Source: Dichetophora obliterata
Taxonomy: Eukaryota > Arthropoda > Insecta > Diptera > Sciomyzidae
Length of the DNA stretch: 64,000 nt
Reading direction: 5' to 3'
Assembly (NCBI GenBank): GCA_963920525.1
Contig: OY986435.1
Span: forward strand, 270,725,574-270,789,573
Of this stretch, positions 1 to 11,625 are shown piece by piece (the first letter of the stretch is position 1; the number at the start of each line of letters is the position of its first letter). Below the pieces are notes generated by a model. That model was given only the letters and a program-made list of their open reading frames with translations. It made no database searches and was not told the origin of the DNA. The translations under genes were made by a program, and so were the position numbers.

Positions 1-585
1 CCGGTTAGTTTCTAATCGGAAGAACAGCTGTGTAGTGTAAAAAATAATTATATATTTTATAATTAAAGATGTAAAAAATGTAAAAAAATGTCAAAATATA
101 AAAAGGACATATGCGGATAGGCGTGATTACGTGGAAGAGTAATGCACTTTTTTCATATGCACTGAAGTGCGGCACTCTGTTGCGTTTTTAAATTATTTAT
201 TAATTAATCCTTGTTAGGTATTTATAACTTTCACATCAAAAATAAAATAACAAACAAGCGTAAACAGCTGATATGCAGTTTAGCGTATTCACAATTAAGA
301 CAGTTCACAATTAATGACTTAACCGACAGTTACTTAACCGACACTTGGTGAAAACGAAATTATTTTTTTAGTTATCGTACGGTTAGCTAACTCCCGGTTA
401 AGAGCTTTGCTAGCCGGACATTGAGAAAACGGCCTTTAAAGAATAAATTCGTAAAGATATATAGATATAAATACTTTGTAAGTTGTGCAAATATTCGTAG
501 ATTTTACGAATATTTCATCCTATTGGGAATAATTTTGCACGCGGATTTGGAAAAGGTAGTTTTCACTTTTAAAATAAAGCTTAAG
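1..585. other. AT-rich intergenic DNA
   Basis: No coding region is visible. Around 318-350 a 15-base phrase (acttaaccgacagtt / acttaaccgacactt) occurs twice in tandem, and related ggttag/ctaacc words occur near 1-20 and 380-415. These may be the remains of an old inverted-repeat element, but I could not define ends. Confidence 0.4.
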
Positions 586-600
586 AATATTTTGTAAATT
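586..600 (+). repeat. Left 15-bp direct repeat flanking the inverted array
   Basis: The 15 bases aatattttgtaaatt here recur exactly at 6264-6278, immediately outside the other end of the array at 601-6263. This looks like a target-site duplication made when the array, or its founder element, inserted. Confidence 0.6.
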
Positions 601-2141
601 AAAGTTTTTTCCTAAATGACCTCTATGTTTATTATGTTGACTTTATATGATTTAAATACAAATTCTAAATGTTTGATAGTTTAAATCATACTTGATTTTA
701 AATACAAATTCTAGTTGTTTGACAGTTTAAAATCGTTTATCGAGCTTAAGGTCAAAGTTAGAAACAATTAATTGTTCTAACGAATTTTTCTAAAGAAACA
801 ACAACAACAACAAAGTTTTTTCAATATGAAAGGAAAAAAAAAAAAAAAACCACTAGCAAATTGATTTTATTGTACAATTTCTGCGTGCTAAACGCGTCAT
901 CAGAAATCTTTGTGATTGCCCGTGCAAGCGCGTAGACGCACTGCACCATCGGGGCGATGAGATTTTGAAGCTTCAATTTCTCATTTTTTTTCCCTTAATT
1001 TCATAATGCCACATTTGTTGTTGTATTTCTGTTTTTACTTTAGTTTCTATGCCTATATTATATGTAGTCCAACAGCCTGCTGGAATTCTGCACTAACAAA
1101 GCATGTTTACTGAAGTTGTTTTTAGAATTTTTGCTGATTTTGTTTTTCAGCTGTTTCCGTTTGGTCGAGCTCTACCATTTGATTAAAGTTTTTTCCTAAA
1201 TGACCTCTATGTTTATTATGTTGACTTTATATGATTTAAATACAAATTCTAAATGTTTGATAGTTTAAATCATACTTGATTTTAAATACAAATTCTAGTT
1301 GTTTGACAGTTTAAAATCGTTTATCGAGCTTAAGGTCAAAGTTAGAAACAATTAATTGTTCTAACGAATTTTTCTAAAGAAACAACAACAACAACAAAGT
1401 TTTTTCAATATGAAAGGAAAAAAAACCACTAGCAAATTGATTTTATTGTACAATTTCTGCGTGCTAAACGCGTCATCAGAAATCTTTGTGATTGCCCGTG
1501 CAAGCGCGTAGACGCACTGCACCATCGGGGCGATGAGATTTTGAAGCTTCAATTTCTCATTTTTTTTCCCTTAATTTCATAATGCCACATTTGTTGTTGT
1601 ATTTCTGTTTTTACTTTAGTTTCTATGCCTATATTATATGTAGTCCAACAGCCTGCTGGAATTCTGCACTAACAAAGCATGTTTACTGAAGTTGTTTTTA
1701 GAATTTTTGCTGATTTTGTTTTTCAGCTGTTTCCGTTTGGTCGAGCTCTACCATTTGATTAAAGTTTTTTCCTAAATGACCTCTATGTTTATTATGTTGA
1801 CTTTATATGATTTAAATACAAATTCTAAATGTTTGATAGTTTAAATCATACTTGATTTTAAATACAAATTCTAGTTGTTTGACAGTTTAAAATCGTTTAT
1901 CGAGCTTAAGGTCAAAGTTAGAAACAATTAATTGTTCTAACGAATTTTTCTAAAGAAACAACAACAACAACAAAGTTTTTTCAATATGAAAGGAAAAAAA
2001 AACCACTAGCAAATTGATTTTATTGTACAATTTCTGCGTGCTAAACGCGTCATCAGAAATCTTTGTGATTGCCCGTGCAAGCGCGTAGACGCACTGCACC
2101 ATCGGGGCGATGAGATTTTGAAGCTTCAATTTCTCATTTTT
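601..2141 (-). repeat. Inverted tandem array, arm 1 (~2.7 units of ~578 bp)
   Basis: Units begin at 601, 1185 and 1761 with aaagttttttcctaaatgac; the third is cut off at about 2141. Units are almost identical and differ mainly in A-run length after ttcaatatgaaagg (about 18 A in unit 1). Each contains a (CAA)n tract, a short ATTGTACAAT palindrome, and a GC-richer block of about 110 bp (for example 880-965) in an otherwise AT-rich unit. A 63-76-codon ORF repeated in every unit spans that block and the (GTT)n tract. I regard it as a by-product of unit identity, not a gene. Strand is given relative to arm 2. Confidence 0.9.
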
Positions 2142-2153
2142 TTAAACTTCTCA
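2142..2153. other. Inversion junction of the array
   Basis: Unit 3 of arm 1 stops in its ctcattttttt segment and, after about 12 unrelated bases, an opposite-strand unit begins in mid-monomer at gattttaaactgtc. The two breakpoints fall at different places in the monomer, so the array is asymmetric and not a simple fold-back of whole units. Confidence 0.75.
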
Positions 2154-5100
2154 GATTTTAAACTGTCAAACAACTAGAATTTGTATTTAAAATCAAGTAT
2201 GATTTAAACTATCAAACATTTAGAATTTGTATTTAAATCATATAAAGTCAACATAATAAACATAGAGGTCATTTAGGAAAAAACTTTAATCAAATGGTAG
2301 AGCTCGACCAAACGGAAACAGCTGAAAAACAAAATCAGCAAAAATTCTAAAAACAACTTCAGTAAACATGCTTTGTTAGTGCAGAATTCCAGCAGGCTGT
2401 TGGACTACATATAATATAGGCATAGAAACTAAAGTAAAAACAGAAATACAACAACAAATGTGGCATTATGAAATTAAGGGAAAAAAAAATGAGAAATTGA
2501 AGCTTCAAAATCTCATCGCCCCGATGGTGCAGTGCGTCTACGCGCTTGCACGGGCAATCACAAAGATTTCTGATGACGCGTTTAGCACGCAGAAATTGTA
2601 CAATAAAATCAATTTGCTAGTGGTTTTTTTTCCTTTCATATTGAAAAAACTTTGTTGTTGTTGTTGTTTCTTTAGAAAAATTCGTTAGAACAATTAATTG
2701 TTTCTAACTTTGACCTTAAGCTCGATAAACGATTTTAAACTGTCAAACAACTAGAATTTGTATTTAAAATCAAGTATGATTTAAACTATCAAACATTTAG
2801 AATTTGTATTTAAATCATATAAAGTCAACATAATAAACATAGAGGTCATTTAGGAAAAAACTTTAATCAAATGGTAGAGCTCGACCAAACGGAAACAGCT
2901 GAAAAACAAAATCAGCAAAAATTCTAAAAACAACTTCAGTAAACATGCTTTGTTAGTGCAGAATTCCAGCAGGCTGTTGGACTACATATAATATAGGCAT
3001 AGAAACTAAAGTAAAAACAGAAATACAACAACAAATGTGGCATTATGAAATTAAGGGAAAAAAAAATGAGAAATTGAAGCTTCAAAATCTCATCGCCCCG
3101 ATGGTGCAGTGCGTCTACGCGCTTGCACGGGCAATCACAAAGATTTCTGATGACGCGTTTAGCACGCAGAAATTGTACAATAAAATCAATTTGCTAGTGG
3201 TTTTTTTTTCCTTTCATATTGAAAAAACTTTGTTGTTGTTGTTGTTTCTTTAGAAAAATTCGTTAGAACAATTAATTGTTTCTAACTTTGACCTTAAGCT
3301 CGATAAACGATTTTAAACTGTCAAACAACTAGAATTTGTATTTAAAATCAAGTATGATTTAAACTATCAAACATTTAGAATTTGTATTTAAATCATATAA
3401 AGTCAACATAATAAACATAGAGGTCATTTAGGAAAAAACTTTAATCAAATGGTAGAGCTCGACCAAACGGAAACAGCTGAAAAACAAAATCAGCAAAAAT
3501 TCTAAAAACAACTTCAGTAAACATGCTTTGTTAGTGCAGAATTCCAGCAGGCTGTTGGACTACATATAATATAGGCATAGAAACTAAAGTAAAAACAGAA
3601 ATACAACAACAAATGTGGCATTATGAAATTAAGGGAAAAAAAATGAGAAATTGAAGCTTCAAAATCTCATCGCCCCGATGGTGCAGTGCGTCTACGCGCT
3701 TGCACGGGCAATCACAAAGATTTCTGATGACGCGTTTAGCACGCAGAAATTGTACAATAAAATCAATTTGCTAGTGGTTTTTTTTCCTTTCATATTGAAA
3801 AAACTTTGTTGTTGTTGTTGTTTCTTTAGAAAAATTCGTTAGAACAATTAATTGTTTCTAACTTTGACCTTAAGCTCGATAAACGATTTTAAACTGTCAA
3901 ACAACTAGAATTTGTATTTAAAATCAAGTATGATTTAAACTATCAAACATTTAGAATTTGTATTTAAATCATATAAAGTCAACATAATAAACATAGAGGT
4001 CATTTAGGAAAAAACTTTAATCAAATGGTAGAGCTCGACCAAACGGAAACAGCTGAAAAACAAAATCAGCAAAAATTCTAAAAACAACTTCAGTAAACAT
4101 GCTTTGTTAGTGCAGAATTCCAGCAGGCTGTTGGACTACATATAATATAGGCATAGAAACTAAAGTAAAAACAGAAATACAACAACAAATGTGGCATTAT
4201 GAAATTAAGGGAAAAAAAAAATGAGAAATTGAAGCTTCAAAATCTCATCGCCCCGATGGTGCAGTGCGTCTACGCGCTTGCACGGGCAATCACAAAGATT
4301 TCTGATGACGCGTTTAGCACGCAGAAATTGTACAATAAAATCAATTTGCTAGTGGTTTTTTTTTCCTTTCATATTGAAAAAACTTTGTTGTTGTTGTTGT
4401 TTCTTTAGAAAAATTCGTTAGAACAATTAATTGTTTCTAACTTTGACCTTAAGCTCGATAAACGATTTTAAACTGTCAAACAACTAGAATTTGTATTTAA
4501 AATCAAGTATGATTTAAACTATCAAACATTTAGAATTTGTATTTAAATCATATAAAGTCAACATAATAAACATAGAGGTCATTTAGGAAAAAACTTTAAT
4601 CAAATGGTAGAGCTCGACCAAACGGAAACAGCTGAAAAACAAAATCAGCAAAAATTCTAAAAACAACTTCAGTAAACATGCTTTGTTAGTGCAGAATTCC
4701 AGCAGGCTGTTGGACTACATATAATATAGGCATAGAAACTAAAGTAAAAACAGAAATACAACAACAAATGTGGCATTATGAAATTAAGGGAAAAAAAGAA
4801 AAAAAAATGAGAAATTGAAGCTTCAAAATCTCATCGCCCCGATGGTGCAGTGCGTCTACGCGCTTGCACGGGCAATCACAAAGATTTCTGATGACGCGTT
4901 TAGCACGCAGAAATTGTACAATAAAATCAATTTGCTAGTGGTTTTTTTTCCTTTCATATTGAAAAAACTTTGTTGTTGTTGTTGTTTCTTTAGAAAAATT
5001 CGTTAGAACAATTAATTGTTTCTAACTTTGACCTTAAGCTCGATAAACGATTTTAAACTGTCAAACAACTAGAATTTGTATTTAAAATCAAGTATGATTT

Positions 5101-6263
5101 AAACTATCAAACATTTAGAATTTGTATTTAAATCATATAAAGTCAACATAATAAACATAGAGGTCATTTAGGAAAAAACTTTAATCAAATGGTAGAGCTC
5201 GACCAAACGGAAACAGCTGAAAAACAAAATCAGCAAAAATTCTAAAAACAACTTCAGTAAACATGCTTTGTTAGTGCAGAATTCCAGCAGGCTGTTGGAC
5301 TACATATAATATAGGCATAGAAACTAAAGTAAAAACAGAAATACAACAACAAATGTGGCATTATGAAATTAAGGGAAAAAAAATGAGAAATTGAAGCTTC
5401 AAAATCTCATCGCCCCGATGGTGCAGTGCGTCTACGCGCTTGCACGGGCAATCACAAAGATTTCTGATGACGCGTTTAGCACGCAGAAATTGTACAATAA
5501 AATCAATTTGCTAGTGGTTTTTTTTTTCCTTTCATATTGAAAAAACTTTGTTGTTGTTGTTGTTTCTTTAGAAAAATTCGTTAGAACAATTAATTGTTTC
5601 TAACTTTGACCTTAAGCTCGATAAACGATTTTAAACTGTCAAACAACTAGAATTTGTATTTAAAATCAAGTATGATTTAAACTATCAAACATTTAGAATT
5701 TGTATTTAAATCATATAAAGTCAACATAATAAACATAGAGGTCATTTAGGAAAAAACTTTAATCAAATGGTAGAGCTCGACCAAACGGAAACAGCTGAAA
5801 AACAAAATCAGCAAAAATTCTAAAAACAACTTCAGTAAACATGCTTTGTTAGTGCAGAATTCCAGCAGACTGTTGGACTACATATAATATAGGCATAGAA
5901 ACTAAAGTAAAAACAGAAATACAACAACAAATGTGGCATTATGAAATTAAGGGAAAAAAAATGAGAAATTGAAGCTTCAAAATCTCATCGCCCCGATGGT
6001 GCAGTGCGTCTACGCGCTTGCACGGGCAATCACAAAGATTTCTGATGACGCGTTTAGCACGCAGAAATTGTACAATAAAATCAATTTGCTAGTGGTTTTT
6101 TTTCCTTTCATATTGAAAAAACTTTGTTGTTGTTGTTGTTTCTTTAGAAAAATTCGTTAGAACAATTAATTGTTTCTAACTTTGACCTTAAGCTCGATAA
6201 ACGATTTTAAACTGTCAAACAACTAGAATTTGTATTTAAAATCAAGTATGATTTAAACTATCA
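2154..6263 (+). repeat. Inverted tandem array, arm 2 (~7.1 units of ~578 bp)
   Basis: About seven opposite-orientation copies of the same monomer. The landmark ggaaaaaactttaatc recurs near 2277, 2852, 3431, 4008, 4584, 5171 and 5749 (spacing about 575-587). Differences are mostly homopolymer length; one substitution (gcagact for gcaggct near 5866) is visible. Such homogeneity implies recent amplification or gene conversion. The final unit is cut off at about 6263, inside the segment that forms the outer part of arm 1, so both outer ends face inward like terminal inverted repeats. Confidence 0.9.
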
Positions 6264-6278
6264 AATATTTTGTAAATT
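6264..6278 (+). repeat. Right 15-bp direct repeat flanking the array
   Basis: Exact copy of 586-600 directly after the last array unit. It overlaps the start of the hairpin at 6273-6331. Confidence 0.6.
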
Positions 6279-6331
6279 TTTAATGCAAGTTTGTTCATCT
6301 ACGGTTAATAAACAAATTTGCATTAAAAATT
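6273..6331. repeat. Perfect ~21-bp hairpin
   Basis: aaatttttaatgcaagtttgtt is followed after about 15 bases by its near-exact reverse complement. It could be a tiny MITE or palindrome at the insertion site. I see no adjoining gene that would make it a terminator. Confidence 0.6.
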
Positions 6332-7618
6332 TTGAAAATGTTCTTGAGCTTTATATCATTTGTAGAAATTTTAATAATAAATGTTTTGAGTTTATTTAAA
6401 GAAACACTTTTGCAAATCGAACAATATCTAAGCGATATCATATATGTTAATATAATTTTTCGAAAAATGTGAATTTCTTGTGTAATCTATCTGAAATAAC
6501 TTCTAAAAATCGAGCTTATTGTAAAAATGTTGGCTGGTGTAAACAAGTTTTTTTTTTATATTTTCACTTAAATTCAAATGAATTTTTTTCCATGTTTCTT
6601 TGAGTCAAATATTTTGTCCCAAATACGGTCAATCGAAGAATTACAAAGTTCTGCTTACATTTTTTTAGAAAATGTATTGATTTATGCGATTTTTATGAAA
6701 ATATCTACAATTACGTCGTTTTCTGCCTGACTTTACATTCCAAGGTACTGGCACTAATAAACGCATAAAGGCACATTTTTTATATGTTTCGTAAATAGCT
6801 TATCTTTGGCTCGACAGAAAATTTTTTAAATTTTTGCTGCACATTGAAATAACTTTTGCATTGCTTTTATTTTTGAGTGTTCGTTTTTTAAATTCAATTC
6901 TTAGAGCAACTTTTAAACCATTCCATCTCACAGATGACTATCGCTATCGTCGTAATATTTGGGGAATCATTATAATGGATTTTTTTGAGGAACAGACCCG
7001 AACAACTTTTTTTCGTGTGGCTCCATGTTACACATATACAACAGAAAAAAAAAATGTACTCAATTATTAAGTTAGAAAGACCACAAAAGAAATTCAAATT
7101 TTTTGAAAAAGTACATTCACATAATAAATCATACATCGCTTAAATGTTGTTCGATTTGCAAAATTTTTCCTTTTAATATTATCTTCACTAAGCAGGCCTT
7201 ATGAAAACAGAATCATAATCTACCAGATGGGGAGAATTAAATTAAGAACTGAGTGAAAAAATCAACGATACTCGCGTTTATTTGCTCTTGGTGACCGCCA
7301 ATTTAATTCGATTTCAAATCTGAGTAAAAAACTCAGATCACAGCAACTGGAACTCATCCAGTTAATGAAAAGTGTGGTTTTTTTTTGGCATTTTACTATT
7401 TTTATGCAAGTGATTTCTTGTGTCTGTAAAAAAGTGTCTAGACAGTTGTCAAGACAGCAGACAAAAAACAAATGAACTTATGAAAAAGATTTTTGTTGAA
7501 GCAACTACGCCAAAACATTGAAAATTTTCAAGTAGTTCTATTAAATATAAGCGAATAAATAGCTACTTAAGAAATTCAACGGAACAGGTATGGTTTTGAA
7601 TCTGAATTTTTTGACGCA
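6332..7618. other. Intergenic, no feature seen
   Basis: AT-rich sequence with homopolymer runs. Short ORFs here have no recognisable motif and overlap on both strands. Confidence 0.4.
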
Positions 7619-8030
7619 GAATTACGTCTTACAGCGCGGTTTGTATGGGGGTCATTTTCACAAATTTTTTCAAAGAGATATTTGACACTTTGGGGTATGC
7701 CTACAGCCTTTAATATTCTTCGTACAAAGAAAAAAAAAATGCCAAAATATCAGTTTTAGTGGGAATAAAACGAATATCTAATAAAATAGCAAAATCTAAG
7801 AAGATGAAAAATTCATATATTCGTATGAGAAATGCACAAGCTGCTTGGCTGCAGTAGTTGCTTATGCTGTTTTTAAGGTTGCTGTTGTTGTTGTTGTTGT
7901 TGTTGTTGTTGTGTTTGCTTGTTTGGTTCGTAATCACGTCGTTCGTTGTTGTGCTGCTTTTGTTGTTGTTGTTGTTGTTGTTGTTTTTTATTAATGTGTA
8001 TGTAAAACATACACATATATAAATACACAT
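7619..8030 (-). repeat. Left inverted copy, first part
   Basis: Reads acgtcttacagcgcggtttg and the following text as the reverse complement of 14780-15080 (tgtgaaatgacccccatacaaac..., the pppp-like stretch with tgcttatgctgt...ttgtgctgcttttgtt, and tatataaatacacat). Homology is interrupted near 8030 and resumes at about 9935. Confidence 0.7.
7879..7984 (+). repeat. (GTT)n microsatellite pair
   Basis: Two GTT runs (about 7879-7912 and 7960-7984) separated by a short spacer. On the minus strand they give poly-Q or poly-N readings in two overlapping ORFs, which are artefacts of the repeat. The inverted copy at 14.8 kb has shorter, interrupted CAA/CCA runs at this place, so the runs expanded after duplication. 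Confidence 0.85.
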
Positions 8031-8204
8031 CAGTTGCGTTCCTTTTTTTTTGTTTCCCAGATAGCCAATCGGCTCGGTTGGAAACGGTATGCACTTTTAA
8101 AAACACTGAAGCGGACCATTTCGTTGTCAGCAAACTATGCATTGTTGTTTCATATAAGCGTACCATTTATTAAGTTGTATATTAATGTTGATTTTCTATC
8201 TAGG

Positions 8205-8430
8205 TCAGATTAGAATAGTTAATTGCTCTAACGAATTTTTTCTAAAGAAACAACAACAACAACATTTTCAATATGAAAAGGCAAACATCACAAGCTGATT
8301 AATTTAGTTAGCTGATTGATTAACTAGTTAGAGTCATTGATTCTTCTAACCTGACCTAAAGCTCAATAAACGATTTTAAAGTATCAAACAACTAGAATTT
8401 GTATTTAAAATCAAGAACGATTTATAATAC
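8205..8430 (-). repeat. Diverged solo relative of the 578-bp monomer
   Basis: Contains gctctaacgaattttttctaaagaaac, the (AAC)n tract, ttttcaatatgaaaagg, then taaagctcaataaacgattttaa and aactagaatttgtatttaaaatcaag. These are all landmarks of the array unit, but the ~110-bp GC-rich core is missing. It suggests the array monomer is a chimera of this older repeat plus an inserted core. Confidence 0.7.
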
Positions 8431-8435
8431 CAAAT

Positions 8436-9934
8436 TAAAAATATCACGCTGAATTAAAAAATTTAATAGGAATTTAAAGAAGCAAAAATTGCTAAGGGCA
8501 ATTAAAAGTTACCATGAATGGGATTTTTCCAACATAACTGGCAACTTTGCTACGAGCTGCTGGTATTGTTGTTTTGGTTCTGCATGTGTTGCTGCGTCTT
8601 TCTCTCTACAATTCTATGAGAAATAATTGCTTTCGCCGCAAGTAGTTTGTTGACTACTCGGGTTTAAACAAGAATGATAGAATACAAAGATTGCGCCGAA
8701 GACAAGAAAATGAGTACAACAAAATCGTCGTTCTGCGCATGTACGTCATAATATCAATGCTGTTTTGGAGAGCGATCACTTTGCATACGATTTCTACACA
8801 GAAATGAAAATTGCATACATTTTAGTTTGTATAATTAAAATTAAAGAAGTTAGAAGCAATTTATTGGAACGAGAAGAGGTTAATTTATTAAGTACTCCTT
8901 TGCAAACATTATTTTTACTATTATTTTATTACAGCCAGAAAACAGCTTAGTCAAAACAAAAATTTGTCTGAGAAACCAACTTTAATGAGCATTATTTTTT
9001 GACTTGGATTTTATAAAAATGTTTATTAAGAGTTTAATTGATGTAGTTTAAACGTTCCCAGACATTTTATTTCCATTAATTTACCTGTGAATTGAAAGGA
9101 CAAATAAATGATATTTCCAAGTTTTGAAATAATGAAACAAATTTTGTTAAGTTAATATAATTTTGTATTTTTGTTTTCGTTTGTGTGCGTTTTCTACAAT
9201 TTCTTGGTGTAATTTTTGTTTTTATTGCAAGCATCAGGTTTCTGAAAAATATTTGTTTGCTACTGTTACCACAATTAGCAGCTGCACGCTTCATTTTTTA
9301 AATTTTAAGTTAAAAACTCTCAAATATACTTCGATACATACACAATTAAATAAATCACAACCGATCGCAGTACGTTTCTCAAAGAAATAAAATATTGTGA
9401 CGTAGTCAACTGAACAGCTGGTTGTCAGACTCCATTAGCAGAAGTAACGGACCTGCGCAAAGCGTAATCTCTTATTCTATCATTCTTGGGGTTTAAAGGG
9501 GACTTTCGTAAGCCCCCTCATGCGGGTGAATAATCCACAAACTGCTTGCGGCAAAAGCAATTATTGCCGAGCGAAAAGCGGGACAAAGAGATCTTGCTAC
9601 CAGAGCAATAATTGCTTTCGCCACAAGCTCGAGAATTTTCGACATAGTAAGCAAAGTTCTGTTTATTTTCTGTGGACGATTCGGTTCATCCCCTCTAACG
9701 CTGCTCAACCGCTGTGATCTTACTCTTCTCTGTGCGTCGTTGATTTAGATTTACTTGGTAATTTTTGTTGGTTTAGTTAGCGGAAATTTTTTTAGGTGTT
9801 CTTAATTTTTACTCGACATCAACAGCTGTATTTGACAACTAGCTCACTTTTCTCTGCTTTCTACTTCATTCTTCTCCGAGCCGGCCCTATTCTGCTATGA
9901 GTTGGAGTACGAATAAAACGAATGTTTATTTTCG
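8436..9934. other. Insertion splitting the left inverted copy
   Basis: Sequence absent from the 14.2-15.1 kb copy. It contains inverted words: aagaatgatagaata (about 8671) against tattctatcattctt (9472), and copies of aataattgctttcgcc near 8621 and 9606. Probably one or more old TIR elements. No coding region recognised. Confidence 0.4.
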
Positions 9935-10399
9935 GCATGTATGTATACTACTACACAAAGTTGCGCATGCGTTACTAAGCATGCGTTGTGCTTTAAATAT
10001 GAATATGCTCTTTACTACAGGAAAAATATATAATTCAAATTTACCCATATTTATTTCCATTAATTAAACATAACTTTAAATTACATTTAGTTTTAACCAA
10101 CAAAACAAATGAACAAGAACAACAAATTCATCACCATAAATATCAAATGAAAACTTTTTATAAAACAAAACAAATTTTTACATGAATTTAGTTGTGAGCA
10201 TTTTAGATCAGGTAAGTTGGAAGAAAGACAACAACATCAAGTTTGTTTTTGAATAATTTTTATTTAGATATAAAATACTTTAAAAAAGTTTTGAAGAATA
10301 TACATGAAAAAAAAACCAGAATTTTTCTCTATTACTGTATAAAAAGAAATTCTACGTCTATACTTACGATACTTTCGAAACTGTGTCTTTTTTTATAAA
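9935..10399 (-). repeat. Left inverted copy, second part
   Basis: Matches the reverse complement of 14218-14700. Landmarks are ttgcgcatgcgttactaagcatgcgttgtgctt (9961-9992) against 14637-14670, and ttctacgtctatacttacga (10349) against 14250-14272. Similarity ends sharply at about 10399/14218. Confidence 0.7.
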
Positions 10400-10474
10400 C
10401 AGATGAAGTAAACTATTATTAATTAATTGTGATTTATTCTTTAAATTTTTACATTACTTAAATTGTGAGCGCTT

Positions 10475-10700
10475 AGATTTGAAGAAGGTAAAAGCAACAA
10501 CAACAACAACAACTCTGTATAGAGGCAATCACACAGCATACTAGACAGAACTATTACGCGAGATGCTAAATTATACTCTTCAGCAGTCTTGAGTAATTAA
10601 GCTGTAACCAACCCGCTATTTAAGTCTTATATGATTTGGTATTTCTCATCTTCCATTTTTTCATACGACATTAAAGCAGTTAATATTTTTAGATCTCAGT
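10475..10700 (-). repeat. Copy of the dispersed (AAC)n repeat family
   Basis: Carries gtgagcgcttagatttgaagaagg, (aac)n, ctctgtatagaggcaatcacac, cagtcttgag and tcatacgac. Shares these words in order with 39418-39660 and, reversed, with 24030-24180 and 32430-32570. Confidence 0.7.
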
Positions 10701-10979
10701 AGGGACTCATTCAGACTCATTATTGTGTTTTGAAAATAAAACATGGCCAAAGTAGTAACCCAGTTGTAAATGGACAAATGACGTGACCTATGACGTGACG
10801 CCTCTAACGCATGTTTAATAAAATTGATGCATTTTCTACAAACAAGGCGTGAGAGAAAAAACTGAGTTGATGCAGATCTTTGATAAAAGCAACATTTTGC
10901 ACAAGTCAATATTGATAGTTGAGCTATTTTTTATTTTGCTGTTTGAAAAACTGCAGCTATCTTTGAGCTCTAAATTAGT

Positions 10980-11625
10980 ATCAGAAAAGATTTATTGAAA
11001 TTTGAAACGATCAATGGAAATTTAAGAATGATAAATTAAAAAAAAAAAAATCAATTGATGCTCAAAAAAGATCAATTGTTTTTCCAGAATTCCAATTGCA
11101 GATCAGAAAAGGTCTACAGAAATTCAGAAAAGATCTATTGAAGTTCAGAAAAAATCCATAAATTTTTTTAAAATATGAATTGCAATTCAGAAGAGATCAA
11201 TTGAAATTCATAAAAGATAAAAAAATTCATAAATTCCATGGTAATGCTGGAAAAACCAATTGAATTTTTTAAAATATGAATTACAATTCAGAAGAGATCA
11301 ATTGAAATTCATAACAGATAAAAAAAAATTCATAAAATCCATTGGAATGCTGGAAAAATCAATTGAATTTGCAAAAAACGTAAATTAATATTCAAAACAG
11401 CTCAAGTGAAATTCATAAAGATCAATTAAAAATCAGCATAAATAAATTGAAATTTAGAAAAAAAAATTCAAATTTAGAAAAGTTTAATTGATATAAGAAA
11501 ATTGCATTTTTAATTTAGAAAAGATTTAAAAAAAGATTTCAAATTCAGAAATTTAATTTTAAGTTCAAAATACATCAATTCAGAAAAGATTTTTTAAAAT
11601 TTAGAAAAGAAGACCTACAACATGT
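10980..11625. repeat. Degenerate tandem repeats (aattcagaaaagatca type)
   Basis: Repeated short phrases around aattcagaaaagatcaattg. Within them is a clear ~107-bp direct duplication (about 11158-11264 and 11265-11371) sharing ttcagaagagatcaattg and aatgctggaaaaa. Confidence 0.75.

Noticed and set aside
2458..6160. Repeated 63-76-codon ORF (MKLQNLIAPMVQCVYALARA...) in each array unit
   Set aside because: It spans a microsatellite giving poly-Cys/Leu, varies with homopolymer length, and is kept only because the units are almost identical. No known domain.
601..6263. CRISPR-like or satellite interpretation of the array
   Set aside because: Repeats are 578 bp without spacers, and the eukaryotic context and inversion with flanking duplication fit a mobile or amplified element better.
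7710..8166. Poly-Q and poly-N ORFs on the minus strand
   Set aside because: They are translations of the (GTT)n microsatellites in two frames and lack any flanking coding signal.
9961..9990. Regulatory palindrome gcatgcgttactaagcatgc
   Set aside because: It is shared with the inverted copy at 14.64 kb and so belongs to that repeat; no independent sign of regulation.
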